From Turritopsis dohrnii (Eukaryota > Cnidaria > Hydrozoa > Anthoathecata > Oceaniidae), in contig BQMF02000173.1 in NCBI GenBank assembly GCA_027922465.2, positions 434,001 through 498,000 on the forward strand: a DNA stretch of 64,000 nucleotides. Direction: 5' to 3'. Below the pieces are notes generated by a model. It had not been told where the DNA came from and did no database searches. It saw only the letters and a program-made list of their open reading frames with translations. Made by a program: the position numbers and the translations under genes. The first letter of the stretch is position 1, and the number at the start of each line of letters is the position of its first letter. This document shows positions 45,739-58,195 of this stretch, one piece after another.

Positions 45739-48151
45739 CATGCACATATAGTCAGTTTTCCCACCCAAATATATCTTGCACCCATACAGTATGGGCACCT
45801 TTTCAAAGATAAATGGTTTTCCGATATTCTTGCAGCTGAAAAAACAAAAAAGCGATTAAAAAAGATTCAATTTCAAGGAAGTAAACATTTGTGTGGCTCG
45901 ATTTTTTAATTCTCGCTATTTTCACTTAGAATAATGTTATATAGTTCCTATATTTTGAGTTTAGTACAATAGTTTTAGTGTTTTTGCCTATTTATCTGGG
46001 GAAAATGAATTTTTTCATGGGCTCTCATACTGTTGTCTTACCACACACCACCATCTTGTTTGTTTTGTTATGTTGGCTTTTCTGCTAAAAACCTGTTCGA
46101 TGTGTATTTTTTTACATTAATAGGGTATTGTTTAGTTTGGAAATAAATAGAACACAGAGTAATAAAAAAGTATTTTACTGGTTCAATCCAAACCCCAAAC
46201 TGTGTCCAGATACTGAAAGTACTGAAAGTATAAACATCATGCGCAAGATATTGGTGAACGATTATGATGGTGAACACTGTTTTTATGGCTCCGAAATGTT
46301 ACAATGAATTGGAAAGCGGTTGATATTAATTTTAATAAATGAAACAAGAGAGTAATTTGGGGAATTGCAGACTCTATCAAATTATTGGTCGCTGTAATGT
46401 ACAATGCTTGGTCAAGTTATCACTCTGTGGGACAGATAAATTCACATTCAAAATTTTTTCCACTGCAAACTAATCCATATGGAAGCATAATGATTTAGCT
46501 TGGAATATGTCAGGAATACAAACTTTGCATGATGAATCCAAGCCACATGTACGTACAATACGATCACTAAAACCTTGTGAAAATTTGGAATGAAATAAAT
46601 TCTTGGACACAATACATCATGTTTGAAAACAACATTGTATCAACAAAGTTTCGTTGCCATATGTCTTTTCGTGTACGTTATTGTAAGCTATTTATAAACT
46701 CCATGAATTTATTTCAGGATAATATTTCATATGTCATATGTCGTTTATTAATTTGGAAGTTCTTATTGCCTTGATTTTACTAACCACTCTGCAAAATATA
46801 CATGAATGAAATTATTGCGGCAAATTTTCAATAACGAAGAACATTAAATTTTTGAAGACATTAAGCTTGGAATACTTTATTATTTGAATGAATCAATTTA
46901 AATTTTTTTTATGACATTTTGCCCACAAGGACTATATTCTTATTTTATAACGACTTTGCCCACGAAGACTATATTTCTATTTAATTCGCTATGTATCGCC
47001 TTTTCTTTTATTTAAAACAATTTAAACTGATCCATTTAAATGTGTAATGTATTTCAAGCTTTAGTTCGATCAATTATATTCTATAATAAGCATTATTTTA
47101 GTAATTTTTCATTTTCCTCTAATTTATTGACCAGTCTGCAAAATACACTTCAGTGACATGATTGTGGCAAATTTCCAATAATGAAGAATGTTGAATTTTG
47201 AAAACATTAATTCTAATAATTATTTTCTATTTTGTTTTATTTTCCCGAGCATTATTTTAGTTACTTCTTGTTTTCCTCAAATTTACTGACCAGTCTGTAA
47301 AATACACTTCAGTGACATAATTGTGGCAAATTTTCAATAACAAAGAATTTTGAATTTTTGGAAAAATCAATTAATTCTATTCTATTAATTCTATTCTATT
47401 TTTGTTTTATTTTCCAGATTATTCTTTAGTAATTTCTTGTTTGCCTGTAAAATACTCTTCAGTCACGTGATCAAGACCAACTGTGAATGACCATGAATAA
47501 TTAAGTACAGAAAACATTTTGATGGTCTGAATAATTTAATTAATTAAAGTTTTCCTTTTATCTATGCAGAAATTGCATTTTAAAGATTTTGCAGACTAGT
47601 CTGTAAAATTTTAAGGGTCACGTGACTATCTCTGAAATGGTTCAGGTCAATTCTTCTTAATGGTAACTTAGTTAATAGGATGTTTTAGTGATGAAATAGT
47701 TGCTTTTATTCGTTTATTCACTTAAATTATATATATATTCTCCTATAATTGAAATAATAGTTTGCGCATGCGCAATGGTATTTTCGAAAAACATATTTAC
47801 TTCTCCTCAGACAACCAATATTTATCTATCATCTCTGAAAATTTCAAGGTTCAATGATCAGTATTTCCAAAGAAATGGTCGTTTGAATTTCCATAATATT
47901 TTCCTGACTTTTCAATGTACTCTAAATGTCAATTTATGTCCCAAAAAAATAGCTTGTTAGCATGTGCAGTTGTAAGAAAAACTTGTCTAAATTTTGCTCT
48001 CAATCTCTGACATTCAATCAGGCATAACTTTGGAACAAATAATCGTTATAAGGCGATCGACCCCTCGTTGGAAAGCTGAGAGATAGCCGCGTCTTTCTAC
48101 AAAATTCTTATGGGGCCCTTATAAAGCTTTAAAAATCACCTGAACAGCCTA

Positions 48152-48849
48152 CTTATAAAAGGTGTTTCTCACTGTTTTTGTATTGTTTGTGTTTGCAATT
48201 AGCCGAAACTGACCTTTATATATGTCTGGCGCATTTGAATGTTTGAGTCTGTGCATTAATAATAGTGTCTGATAGATATTCAATTGATAGATATCCAATA
48301 ATTTTATTTCTTTCATGAGCCGCTGGAAAGGATAATAGTTATCTTTAAAACATATGATTCGCGGCCCATGCTGTTGCCGTCTATTTAAAGTCTTAACCTT
48401 TGTCTTGTTCGCGCTCGCCCAAGTAATTCATGCATGGCTAATGTAGGAGTTTACGAAAGAAAAGTACAGTTGTTTCATGCATTTTTTATTTACGAGTCCT
48501 TGAACTTTGCCTAATAGTCCTAAGATTTTTTGATAGTTCTACTTTCAATACAAGTTAAGTGATTATTCCATGTTCTAGAAGAACGCCTCAGAAACGCATG
48601 ATTTTTTCTCTTTTCATTACATTGTTGTCGGCTAGGTAAGAGAATATCGTCTTGATGTGCTGATGGTTGAAAAAAATTATATTTTATTTTTGAAGCAATC
48701 AAAGAAGTAAACCATCGTTCAATACTTCTTAATTCTTCATTCATGGCAACCTCGAACCCAGGGTATCTTGCCTTTTCGATATACGGACGGCGGCAAAGGT
48801 GACCCTTGTGAAGCTTTTCGGAAGGCTGCAACTTGGTTTGTTATCGTGC
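48152..48849. other. Gap between F1 and the RecQ-like pseudogene
   Basis: No gene recognised on either strand. Short open frames here lack any family motif. Confidence 0.4.
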
Positions 48850-49322
48850 AACCTTGATAATATTTGCTTCAAACCTAAACAAATTGTTTGTTTTGAACAT
48901 TTGTTATTTGAAAGAGATGTCATTGCTGTTTTACCAACTGGTTATGGGAAATCTTGATTTATCAGTTGCTTCTTAGCTTCTTACGAAGTAGAAAAACTTT
49001 AAACTTAGTTACCGTTAGTAGTCCCCTAAATTCGACCATTGAAAACCAGATGAAATTTTTAAACAAGATTGGTATTCCTTAGAGTAACGCAAGTACAGAA
49101 TTTGTTACAGATAATATTGTTTTCAGAAGTTAACTGTAGTAATTATGAGGAAGAAAATGACATAACATTTTCCCCCGTTGATTCTGGTAGGGAAAGCTTA
49201 AATTGTTTCTTGTCATCCAGAGGAGACTCTTAATGAAAAACTTTAAAACTATTTCAAAGCCAAGTATATCAAGATAATGTTGTTGCTGTGGTCATTCATG
49301 AAGCACATTGCATCGAGTCGTG
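48850..49322 (+). pseudogene. RecQ-like DNA helicase fragment
   Basis: In broken frames: KPKQIVCFEHLLFERDV, IAVLPTGYGKS (Walker A) followed at once by TGA, VVSPL and IENQMKFLNKIGIP, CHPEETL, and NVVAVVIHEAHCIESW ending at a GTAAGA donor. These are RecQ motifs I, Ia, and II in order. The Walker B DEAH reads HEAH here. Several stops and frame changes show it is dead. It may be the remnant of a host gene or of a helicase carried by a transposon. Confidence 0.65.
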
Positions 49323-50589
49323 GTAAGAAATATGTTGTTATTTGAAAATTTCTGCTTCATTGTTTTTTTTTATCATAAAAAACATGGTCTTTGTTTTGTG
49401 GATATCATCAAACATTAAAGCATAACATAACTCATATATAAATAAGATATCTAGCTCTCATAATATATAATAAAGTACTGTCAATGTTCCTAATTCGGAG
49501 AAACAAACAATATGGAATGTAAGTCAAAGCAAATTCCAAACATTAAAATTAAAAACACTGCACATCATTTTCTGGATCAAACTAAAACAAAAAATTATAC
49601 GCTGTTACATTTTATAATCATGATCTTTGTTGATCAGCACCGCAAGGTAGCTGATCTTTCATTTCCCCGTGTCTGTCAGTCAGTCCCGTGTGGGTGTTAT
49701 GTTGCAGGTCTTACTTAGGCTGGTACCTTGCAGACTGCCAGAACTTAGGTTATATTGGTCAGTGGTTCAATTAAAGAACGCTCATGATTGAGCAGTTACA
49801 TAATTTATTTCATAGTAAGTGTGGCGTAAAAAGCAACAATTGGCCCGAATGAATCATGAATGCATCCAGTCATATTTTTTATTTATATGCTACCAAGTAA
49901 GTAATTCTCATAGGTGCGACTGTGTATTTTGAGTGACCCTAGGTTATATGCTGAATTTTGCGTAGTTTTTTGTGGTGTGTGTTTATTAATATTGGTTGTG
50001 AGGTTAAATGACCTAATAATGAACATGACAGCTCGGCTGCTTCCAAGGGTCTATATTCTCTGGGTGCTACAAAAAAGTCGTCTTCTTCATCTTCTTCAAC
50101 TTTGATATCCAATGGAAGTTTTCCAGCACCAGGTAATTCTCAAGTACAAAGCTTTTCAGTTTTGAAAAACTTCTAAGCTTGCTTTGCCTTTACGAATACA
50201 TTGTTAATACTTTCAGGCCACCTTGAGGTAAAGGACTTCTACGAAACTTTGTCATTCAAACTGTTGCATCAAGCAAGCCGTCGTATTCTAAGAAGACTTC
50301 ACAAAATCTTGATATGTCTCGAGGAATGTTGATATTTTATACTTGTAAGACAATACCTTTTATCCCTTTGTAAGACAACTTTTAATCGAATTATTGAATG
50401 ACATTGTTCTACGAATATAAAAGAATTTACATCAAAAGGTTTCTAACTACGTTGAGGGAAAAAATTGTTGGGTAACTGGGTAAAATCGAAATTTTTGGGT
50501 GCACAAACTTAAAACTGAGCGAATATCTCCACTTTGGGGTGCGCGAATTTAAATCGCGTGAATTTAAAACTGAGCAAAAAATAGTACAA
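49323..50589. other. Unassigned stretch between RecQ pseudogene and helentron D
   Basis: A serine run (KKSSSSSSSST) at about 50069-50130 with a GTAATTC donor-like end, and HLEVKDFYETLSFKLLHQ at 50219-50270 after a TTTCAG acceptor-like site, could be exons linked to the helicase, but neither matches a family I know. Otherwise nothing seen. Confidence 0.3.
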
Positions 50590-52575
50590 CTGCAATTCAA
50601 ATACAAGTAAGGTATATTCCGTTGTTTGTCACTTAGTGGCATGAAAGCATTTACAGGTATACTTAGACCAGTATGGATTGTAGTCCCTTCAATGTTTATA
50701 GATGCAATACCAGCAGGAGCAAGTTTAACTACTCTAGGTTTGTCAATTTCAAACCCTCTATGCATCAAGACCTTACTCATTGTATGTATACATACATTTA
50801 ATAAGATGAGACTTTCCTACACCAACACCAGTAAGAAAAATGAAAATTGGTTCTACTTGCTGTTGAGCTAAACTGTTCATGTTTTGAATCATCCTTTTAC
50901 CTCAACTGAATATCACATCAAAAATTTCTTTTTGTTTTTTGTTCAATGACACTATTTTTGAGTTCAACTCATCATTACTCAATAATTGTGCGGTATAACT
51001 GCAGGCAGGAAAACCAATATCCACACCATTATTCTCACATCTTGAAGAATCTTCATAGTAATTACCTTCTTCATTATTCACATTTTGGTCACCATCTGCA
51101 TTTATTTCACCAAGTATCTCATCATTTTCTTGCTGTCCAAATGGATCTTGATTGTGCGTTGGATCATCTCTATAATTAATTAAAGCAAAGTCTACCTGTT
51201 CTCCATCAAGCTCAAAAATAATTTTGTTTCGTTCAACTAAAGCAGTTTCTTTTAGGTTCATTTAACCTCATCCTGAAATACATCAGTCTTCTTCCTCCTG
51301 TCTGGTGTGAATACTTCTCTGGAAACTTGTGCCTATTTGGAGTGTAATAACGAAACATCTTTTGGACTCTCTCACATTTTAACTTTTCCTTTGATGATAT
51401 AACGGAAATAGTGGAGGGAAGTTCACAAGAATCATAGGATTTTCTCCAGATATTTCTTCATTAGGACTATTGGCTGGCTATCATTATTTTCTTCGTTGTT
51501 ATCTTTAGAAGCTAATGTGTAGTATGCACGGAATTCAGCATAACGCATGTCATCAAGCACACCATATTTTCCTTTCACAAACGACTTATTAGGTCTATCT
51601 AAGTATCTATCTAGAATGTTGCGTTTGAATATCTCTATACTCTTCTCATGTAACTCTTCAATTTCATTTTCAGATTTAAAAATTCTAAATCTCATCTCAG
51701 GGAAATTTGTGTTGATGAATACAATTGCGGGGTAACATTTTCTTAACCTTAACTCTGGCATAACCTGGTACACAGCCTCCTGTACAGAACATTCTCCATT
51801 ATTGCTATATGCTTTTGCTGCTTTTAACATTGCATCAAAAACTGAACATCCGAACTCCTTTGCTTCAATCAAGGCTTGCTTCATGGCTGCAGAGCATTTA
51901 TCTTCAGATTTGCTAAAGAATACACACATGTAAGTGACAGCTTTAAAATGATTGAGTACTGGTTGTATGTCAAGATTCGCTTCCCATGCTAAAAGGCCTT
52001 CCTCAAAATAATTGTTGATAAAACATAAATTTGGTGCACGTTTCAAAACCAAGTGAAAATCATCATCAAGCGAAACATATAATGCTGATTCATCTTCTTC
52101 TATAGAAATATCCAGAGAATTCAAAATATTTAAGGCTGATTCTGTTTTTATTGTGATGGAACCTTTTTTAATTTCTTATCACAGGTTTTACATATATAGT
52201 GCTTTTTTTATCAAAGCTTTGTACCATATATAAATATTCCTGAATTCCAGTAAAATGGTATTTTCTGTATTTATATAAATTAATTGATCGATTATATAAG
52301 CATTTGTTGCAACAAACACAAATAAAATAGGGTCCATTAGTAATGTCCTTTTTAAATACATTAACATTATTCATCATGTTCTTACGATCATAGTAATGTC
52401 GTTTACTTGCTTCACGCTTCTGTCTCTTTCTATCCTCATGTTTCTTTGTACCCTTAATTTGTGGGTAATAATTATTATTGGTTTTGCACATGCGTGCCTT
52501 TTTCGCTGTATGTTGTTCAGTATCATTTTTTTCAAAGTATTGCTTTTTTTGTGCCTTCATAGCCTTATGTTTCAA
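50590..52575 (-). pseudogene. Helentron D zinc-domain, Rep and helicase remnants
   Basis: 52575-52168: Lys-rich linker then YFICVCCNKCLYNR. 52124-51432: DFHLVLKRAPNLCFINNYF, and the Rep Tyr motif as YMCVFFSK, with Phe where the second Tyr should be. 51380-51300: KLKCERVQKMFRYY-like region out of frame. 51261-50902: DPFGQQENDE and LNKKQKEIFDVIF. 50872-50600: TGVGVGKSHLIK (Walker A) and APAGIASINIEGTTIHT. Several frame changes; the helicase is cut after the LSDKQRN block. Confidence 0.75.
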
Positions 52576-52604
52576 GGTATCTCTTTTTCACACTTTTTCG
52601 TTGC

Positions 52605-53274
52605 TTACCTTTTTCCATTAAGTTTTATTCCAAAAAGCCCTCCTCTTAGAATTGAAATTGTTAAAAATACTTTTTTAGCATTATCAGTTAATTCTGTTAC
52701 CACTTTTGCGTATTTCATTTGGAAATAACATGACGTTTTTGAACCTGAATATGTAGCAATAAGGTAATATTTCATATGTGACAGAATTTGAAATTTAAGA
52801 AGAACAGATGTTCCCTGGGCACAAAGCTCTCCTCTTTGATTACGACTATGAGAATCAAAAACATAGAAGTTGTCATCAAATATTATTGACACACAATAAC
52901 CTTCAATGAAAACAATTATGCCTGTCGAATGACTTTGGGTGATATTATTCATATCTACGAATTTAATTGCACCACATTGGAAAAATTCTCCATCAGTTGT
53001 ATTTAAGTATACAACAGCAAGTTACTGGTCAGCAATAGATACTGTTGTTGGTAGTTCATCGCAGAAAAGAGTTTTTGGGATACCAACATTTCTAAAATGT
53101 TTGCTCTAACACATAATCTAAATCAAGACTGGTCCACGTTCTAGCCCTTCTCATGGATGACCAGCAAAGTGAAAGGAGGTAATTACATGAACACTGAATA
53201 CCTGCTGTCGTACCAAATTTAGTATGGCCCTGGTGGAATGATGCTAGTACTGATTCAACTATGTCATAACTCAT
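52605..53274 (-). pseudogene. C76-like protease domain of helentron D
   Basis: 53274-53092 encodes ASFHQGHTKFG and TAGIQCSCNYLLSLCWS with the Cys kept, then a stop. 52952-52605 encodes IIVFIEGYCVSIIFDD and FYVFDSHSRN with the Asp-x-His pair kept. The two halves are in different frames. No 2A-like motif lies upstream of 53274. Confidence 0.7.
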
Positions 53275-53280
53275 GATGAT

Positions 53281-53691
53281 AATACATTCAAGTAGCTTTC
53301 TCTATGTGATAATCATGACATACACCTGGTATTGTTCTACCTCGCAGCATGCCACTCAGGTTTTGCTGGGGCAAAGATTATCCTCGCAGCTTACCACTTA
53401 AAGGGCATGCCGGGGGTAAATGTTGTGAATGATGATGATGATGATAAATAAAACTTGTTTCATTGGGGCAATCTCAATAATAACAATATTTAAATGAACG
53501 AAAATATTAACATAAACTTACGTCAGCCCAAAAAATCATCGGTAAATAAACAACCATTTTGAAATTCATAACCGATTCGGAACTGGGCAAAAAGCGGGTG
53601 CCACACAGTTCTTAGAGGATAGACCAGAAAGCCGAAATAAATAAGATTTTCTCTTACGGGGAAATCTTAATAATGTATATTTAAATATACT
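53281..53691. other. Short spacer with GAT microsatellite
   Basis: Two related blocks around CCTCGCAGC...CCACT (53340-53400) and a GATGATGAT run at 53429-53446. No gene. Confidence 0.4.
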
Positions 53692-54197
53692 AGCCGCCAA
53701 GGCGGCGTCGCTCGCCGCCCATGTTCAGCATGCGTTGTGTCATCTTCAGATTTCATAAAAAATAGAATTAAGTAATTGGCAATAATAAGCGTGCCCATGT
53801 TGTAGGGCTCGAAAAACTGATGAAAAAAATGTATGGGAACGTTTTGCTACGACCAACCGTTACGGAGATATCGCCGATCAAAAATTTTGATGACGTCACA
53901 GACCCGTCCCCAAAAAAAATTAGACCCAAATTTCTTGTCACCCTATCGCCTGTATGGCGGACCCCAAAAAGCGTCAGTTATCCCTATTGGTTGCCGAGAT
54001 AATTTTCCCTAAACATCTCATTCGATTAGGGTCTCAATACAATGATTTCACACTGACGTTGCGCACAAGAAGAGAAATAATTTATGTGTGATCTTACATT
54101 GCTGACTCCCCGATTTCCTTCGCAGTTCACATCTACCATTTTGCGTGACAGACGGACAAACAAACAAACAAACGATGAATCGGCTATTAATATATAG
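53692..54197 (+). repeat. GCCGCC...CTATTAATATATAG repeat copy
   Basis: Starts TAGCCGCCAAGGCGGCGTCG and ends CGGCTATTAATATATAG after an ACAAACAAACAAACG run. Same ends as the intron copies at 24930-27048, but the interior differs (GACGTCACAGACCCGTCCCC, TATCCCTATTGGTTGCCGAG), and a related interior recurs at 59872-59975. Confidence 0.7.
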
Positions 54198-56067
54198 AAA
54201 CGTATAATGATGACCTATATAAATATATAATATTGACTTTTAACAAATCTATGAATATCAACATTCCTTTTTTTAACTCTTTTAACTCTTTTATCAGAAA
54301 ATTTTAGTGATCTCACTGAAATATTGCAGAACAATTTGATACAAAAAATAGGAAACTATGTACGTATCGCATGTATGCTTTATGCTTTATGAATAATGAC
54401 AAAATTATCAACAAAACTAAATGCAACCACTTACACACAGAATATAAATGGAACAAAATGAAATTAGAATTCACCTATCAAAAAGAACATGAACATAGGC
54501 TGTTCAGTCACGTGACCAAATACTCTCGACGAAAAATTTCCGAGAGAAGCGGAATTTTATTACCCGGAGTTTTTAAGCGACTGTATTTTGGGTACATGCA
54601 CATATAGTCAGTTTTCCCACCCAAATACATCTTGCACCCATACAGTTTGGGCACCTTTTCAAAAATAAATGATTTTCCGAAAATCTTACAGCTGAAAATA
54701 CCGAAAAACGATTAAAAAAGATTGAATTTCAAGCAAGTAAACATTTGATTGTTTTCCCAAAGTGGCTCGATTTCTTAATTCTCGCTATTTTCACTTAGAA
54801 TAATGTTATATATTTCCTATATTTTGAGTTTAGTACAGTAGTTTTGGTGCTTTTGCCTATTTATCTGGGGAAAATTGAATTTTTTCATGGGCTCTCAACG
54901 GTTGTCTTCCCCTCACACACACCACCATCTTGTTTGTTTTGATATGTTGGTCTTTCTGCTAAAACCTGTTCGATGTGTATTTTTTACATTAACAGGGTAT
55001 TGTTTAGATTGGAAATGGATAGAACAAAGAGTAATAAAGAAGTATTTTACTGGTTCAACAAAGTAAATGGGCTCAAAATTTATGATTTCTTTGATACTTT
55101 TTCAAAAGAGTTTATGTTTATGTTTTGTAAAAGTAGCTTTGTAAAGGCTTTGAAGAAGAATTTTTATCAACTATTGCAATCAAAATATTATATCATGAAA
55201 GCATTCCTTATAGTGGCAATATTGGTGTTTAACTGACTACTCTGGGAAATGTTCTTGAAAAAGAAGATGAAGGTTTGATAATAAACAAAACTGTGCTGTG
55301 AAAATTTTCAATATCACAGCAGAAATGCATGTAATATCAAAATTACTGGTGAATACGTCTTATCAATAAATGCATGAAGCATGCTCATTTTATTTAAAAT
55401 AAATATTACACTGAAAGTTGAAGGTACTGACAAAAAAGTAAACAAATGGATTTATCATAGGAAGTACAAATTACTTCACTTTGTGAATGAATTGACCCAA
55501 ACTGTGTCTACACACTGAAAGTACTGAAAGTATAAACATCATGCGAAAGATAGTGGTGAACGATTATGATGGTTAACACTGTTTTTATGGCTCTGAAATG
55601 TTACAGTGAATTGGAAAGTGGTTGATATTAAGTTTAATAAATTAAACAAAAGAGTAATTTGGGGAATTCCAGACTGTATCAAATTATTGGTCGCTGTAGT
55701 GTACAATGCTTGGTCAAGTTATCACTCTGTGTAACAGATAAGTTCACATTCAAAATTTTTTCCACTGCAAACTACTCCATGGAAGCATAATGATTTAGTT
55801 TGGGATATGTCATGAATACAAACTTTGGATAATGAATCCAAGCCATATGTACATACAATAAGATCACTAAAACGTTGTGAAAATTTGGAATGAAATAAGT
55901 TCTTGGACACAATACATCATGTTTGAAAAGAACATTGTAATAACAAAGTTTTGTTGCCATTTGTCTTTTCGTGTACATTATTGTAAGCTATTTATAAACT
56001 CCATGAATTTATTTCAGGATAATATGTCATATGTCATATGTTGTTTGTTAATTTGGAAGTTCTTATT

Positions 56068-56189
56068 CTGAAACCAATGTGCTGATATATTAATTAATGA
56101 TATCCGCACACAATGTACCTTTCCAATTGCAGCGCAAAGTTATCGGATTGAGTGGGACTCGAACCCACGACCTCTCACTTGCCGTTCTT
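56068..56189 (-). mobile_element. tRNA-derived SINE, 5' truncated
   Basis: A 122-bp insertion flanked by GAAGTTCTTATT (56056-56067 and 56190-56201); F1 has a single copy of that string. On the minus strand it reads GAGGTCGTGGGTTCGAGTCC followed by CACTCAATCCG: a perfect T-arm with B box and acceptor-like 3' strand, then a non-tRNA tail. The A-box half is absent. Confidence 0.75.
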
Positions 56190-56542
56190 GAAGTTCTTAT
56201 TGCTCTTGATTTTACTAACCCTCTGCAAAATATAGATGAGTGACATTATCGTGGCAAATTTTCAATAACGAAGAACATTAAATTTTGAAGACATTAAGCT
56301 TGGAATACATTATTACTTAAATGGATCAATTTAAATTTTTTTTATGACATTATGCCCACTGGGACTATATTCTTATTTATGACGACTTTGCCCACGGAGA
56401 CTATATTTCTAGTTAATTCGCTATGTATCACCTTTTCTTTTATTTAAATCAATTTAAACTGATCCATTTAAATGTGTAATGTATTCCAAGCTTTAGTTCG
56501 ATTATATTTAATCATATTATATAATTATATGTGACGGTTTGA

Positions 56543-57043
56543 GGGAAAATCATAACAAGTGATATAACTGATAAATTAATCAATAATTTATCAGAAAAGT
56601 ATCAGTAATAATCAGTAATTCGTTCGATTTATCAGTAATTCGTTCGATTTATCAGTAGATCGTTCGATTTATCAGTAATTTGGGCATTGAATCCGTAATA
56701 CTGATAAATTACTGGTTATTTATCAGTATTTACCGATTATTTTATCAGTAATTACTGATTCATCGAACAAATTACTGATAAATCGAACGAATTACTGATT
56801 ATTACTGATACATTTCTGATAAATTATTGATTAATTTATCAGTAATATCACTTGTTCGATGAATCCGTAAGACTGATAAATTACTGATTATTTATCAGTA
56901 TTTACCGATTATTTTATCAGTAATTACTGATTCATCAAACGAATTACTGATAAATCGAACGAATTACTGATTAAATCTATTGTTTTCTAATCAGTAATTT
57001 ACTGATAAATTTATCAGAAATTATCACTTGCTATGATTTTTCC
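56543..57043. repeat. Palindrome-rich 0.5-kb MITE
   Basis: Ends are inverted repeats of about 22 bp (GGGAAAATCATAACAAGTGATA type). The interior is built almost wholly from permutations of TTATCAGTAATT / AATTACTGATAA and TCGTTCGATTTATCAG on both strands. F1 lacks it. Non-coding. Confidence 0.75.
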
Positions 57044-58195
57044 TTTTTATATATATTCATTTTCCTCTAATTTATTGACCAGTCTGCAAAATACACTTCA
57101 GTGACATGATTATTGCAAATTTCCAATAATGAAGAATGTTGAATTTTGAAGACATCAATTCTAATAATTATATTCTACTTTGTTTTATTTTTCCGAGCAT
57201 TGTTTTAGTAATTTCTTGTTTTCCTCAATTTTACTGACCAGTCTGTAAAATACACTTCAGTGTCATTATTGTGCCAAATTTTCAGAATGTTAAATTTTTG
57301 GAAAAGTCAATTCTATTAATTTTATTCTATTTTGTTTTATTTTCCAGATCATTCTTTAGTAATTTCTTGTGTGCCTGTAATTTACTGACCAGTCTGTAAA
57401 ATACACTTCAGTCACGTGATCAAGACCAAGTGTGAACGACCGTGAACAGTTAAGTACAAAAAATATTTTGATGATCTGAATAATTAATTAATTAAAGTTT
57501 CCCTTTTATCTATGCAGAAATTGCATTTTAAAGATTTTACAGACCGTTCTTTAAAATTTTAAGAGTCACGTGACTATCTCTGAAATGGGTTCAGGTCAAT
57601 TGCCCTTAATGGTAACTTAGTGAATAGGATGCTTTAGTGATGAAATAGTTGCTTTTGATTCGTTTATTCACTTAAATTATATATACATTCTCCTATAATT
57701 GAAATAATAGTTTGCGCATGCACAATAGTATTTTTGAAAAAATATTTACTTCTCCCTAGACAATCAACTTTTATCTATCATCCCTGAAAATTTTGAGGTT
57801 CAATGATCAGCATTTCCAAAGATATGGTCGTTTGAATTTCCATAATACTTTCCTGACTTTTCAATGTACTCTAAATGTCAATTTATGTCCCAAAAAAATA
57901 GTTCGTTAGTATGCACAGTTGTAGGAAAAACTTGTCTAAATTTAGCTCTCAATCTCTGACATTCAATCAGGCATAACTTTGGAACAAATAATCGTTATAA
58001 GGCGATCGACCCCTCGTTGGAAATCTACGAGATAGCCGCGTCTTTCTACAGAATTCTTATGGGGCCCTTATTGAGCTCTAGGAATCACCTGAACAGCCTA
58101 ATGAACATATATAAAAATATGGAGAAGAGTTTAAATTTTCATTGGTGTTGCAAGGAGAAAGTTAAATCGACATAAAGGCTGTTCTTCACATGCTA

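Larger units (their letters stand above)
43019..48151. mobile_element. F1: TIR element with 7-bp target duplication, carrying a LINE
   Basis: Ends are TAGGCTGTTCAG (43019) and its reverse complement ending at 48151, flanked by CTTATAA on both sides (43012-43018 and 48152-48158). It is the same family as F2. A LINE occupies about 43117-45738; a further 440 bp present in F2 (55059-55495) is absent here. A diverged tandem unit around ACCAGTCTGCAAAATACACT recurs at about 46785, 47130, 47290 and 47450. TCACGTGA palindromes lie near both ends. No transposase recognised, so it is probably non-autonomous; superfamily unknown. Confidence 0.75.
50590..53280 (-). mobile_element. Helentron D, truncated and heavily decayed
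   Basis: Same gene order as AC and B on the minus strand: C76-like protease (53274-52605), basic linker and start of DUF6570-like zinc domain (52575-52168), Rep C-terminal part (52124-51432), linker (51430-50902) and the first helicase motifs (50900-50590), where it stops. The rest of the zinc domain and the Rep HUH motif are missing between 52168 and 52124. Its repeats and sequence differ from AC and B, so it is a third family. Confidence 0.75.
54496..58100. mobile_element. F2: 3.6-kb TIR element with 7-bp target duplication
   Basis: Ends TAGGCTGTTCAG (54496) and its reverse complement ending at 58100; ATGAACA duplicated at 54489-54495 and 58101-58107. Collinear with F1 over most of its length, with the same internal repeats and TCACGTGA sites near the ends. 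It has two younger insertions: a SINE at 56068-56189 and a MITE at 56543-57043. A frame at 54973-55236 (GLKIYDFFDTFSKEF) spans sequence missing from F1 but matches nothing I know. Confidence 0.8.

Noticed and set aside
50040..50345. Serine-run exon and HLEVKDFYETL exon as parts of a gene
   Set aside because: Splice-like signals are present, but no family motif and no consistent continuation in phase.
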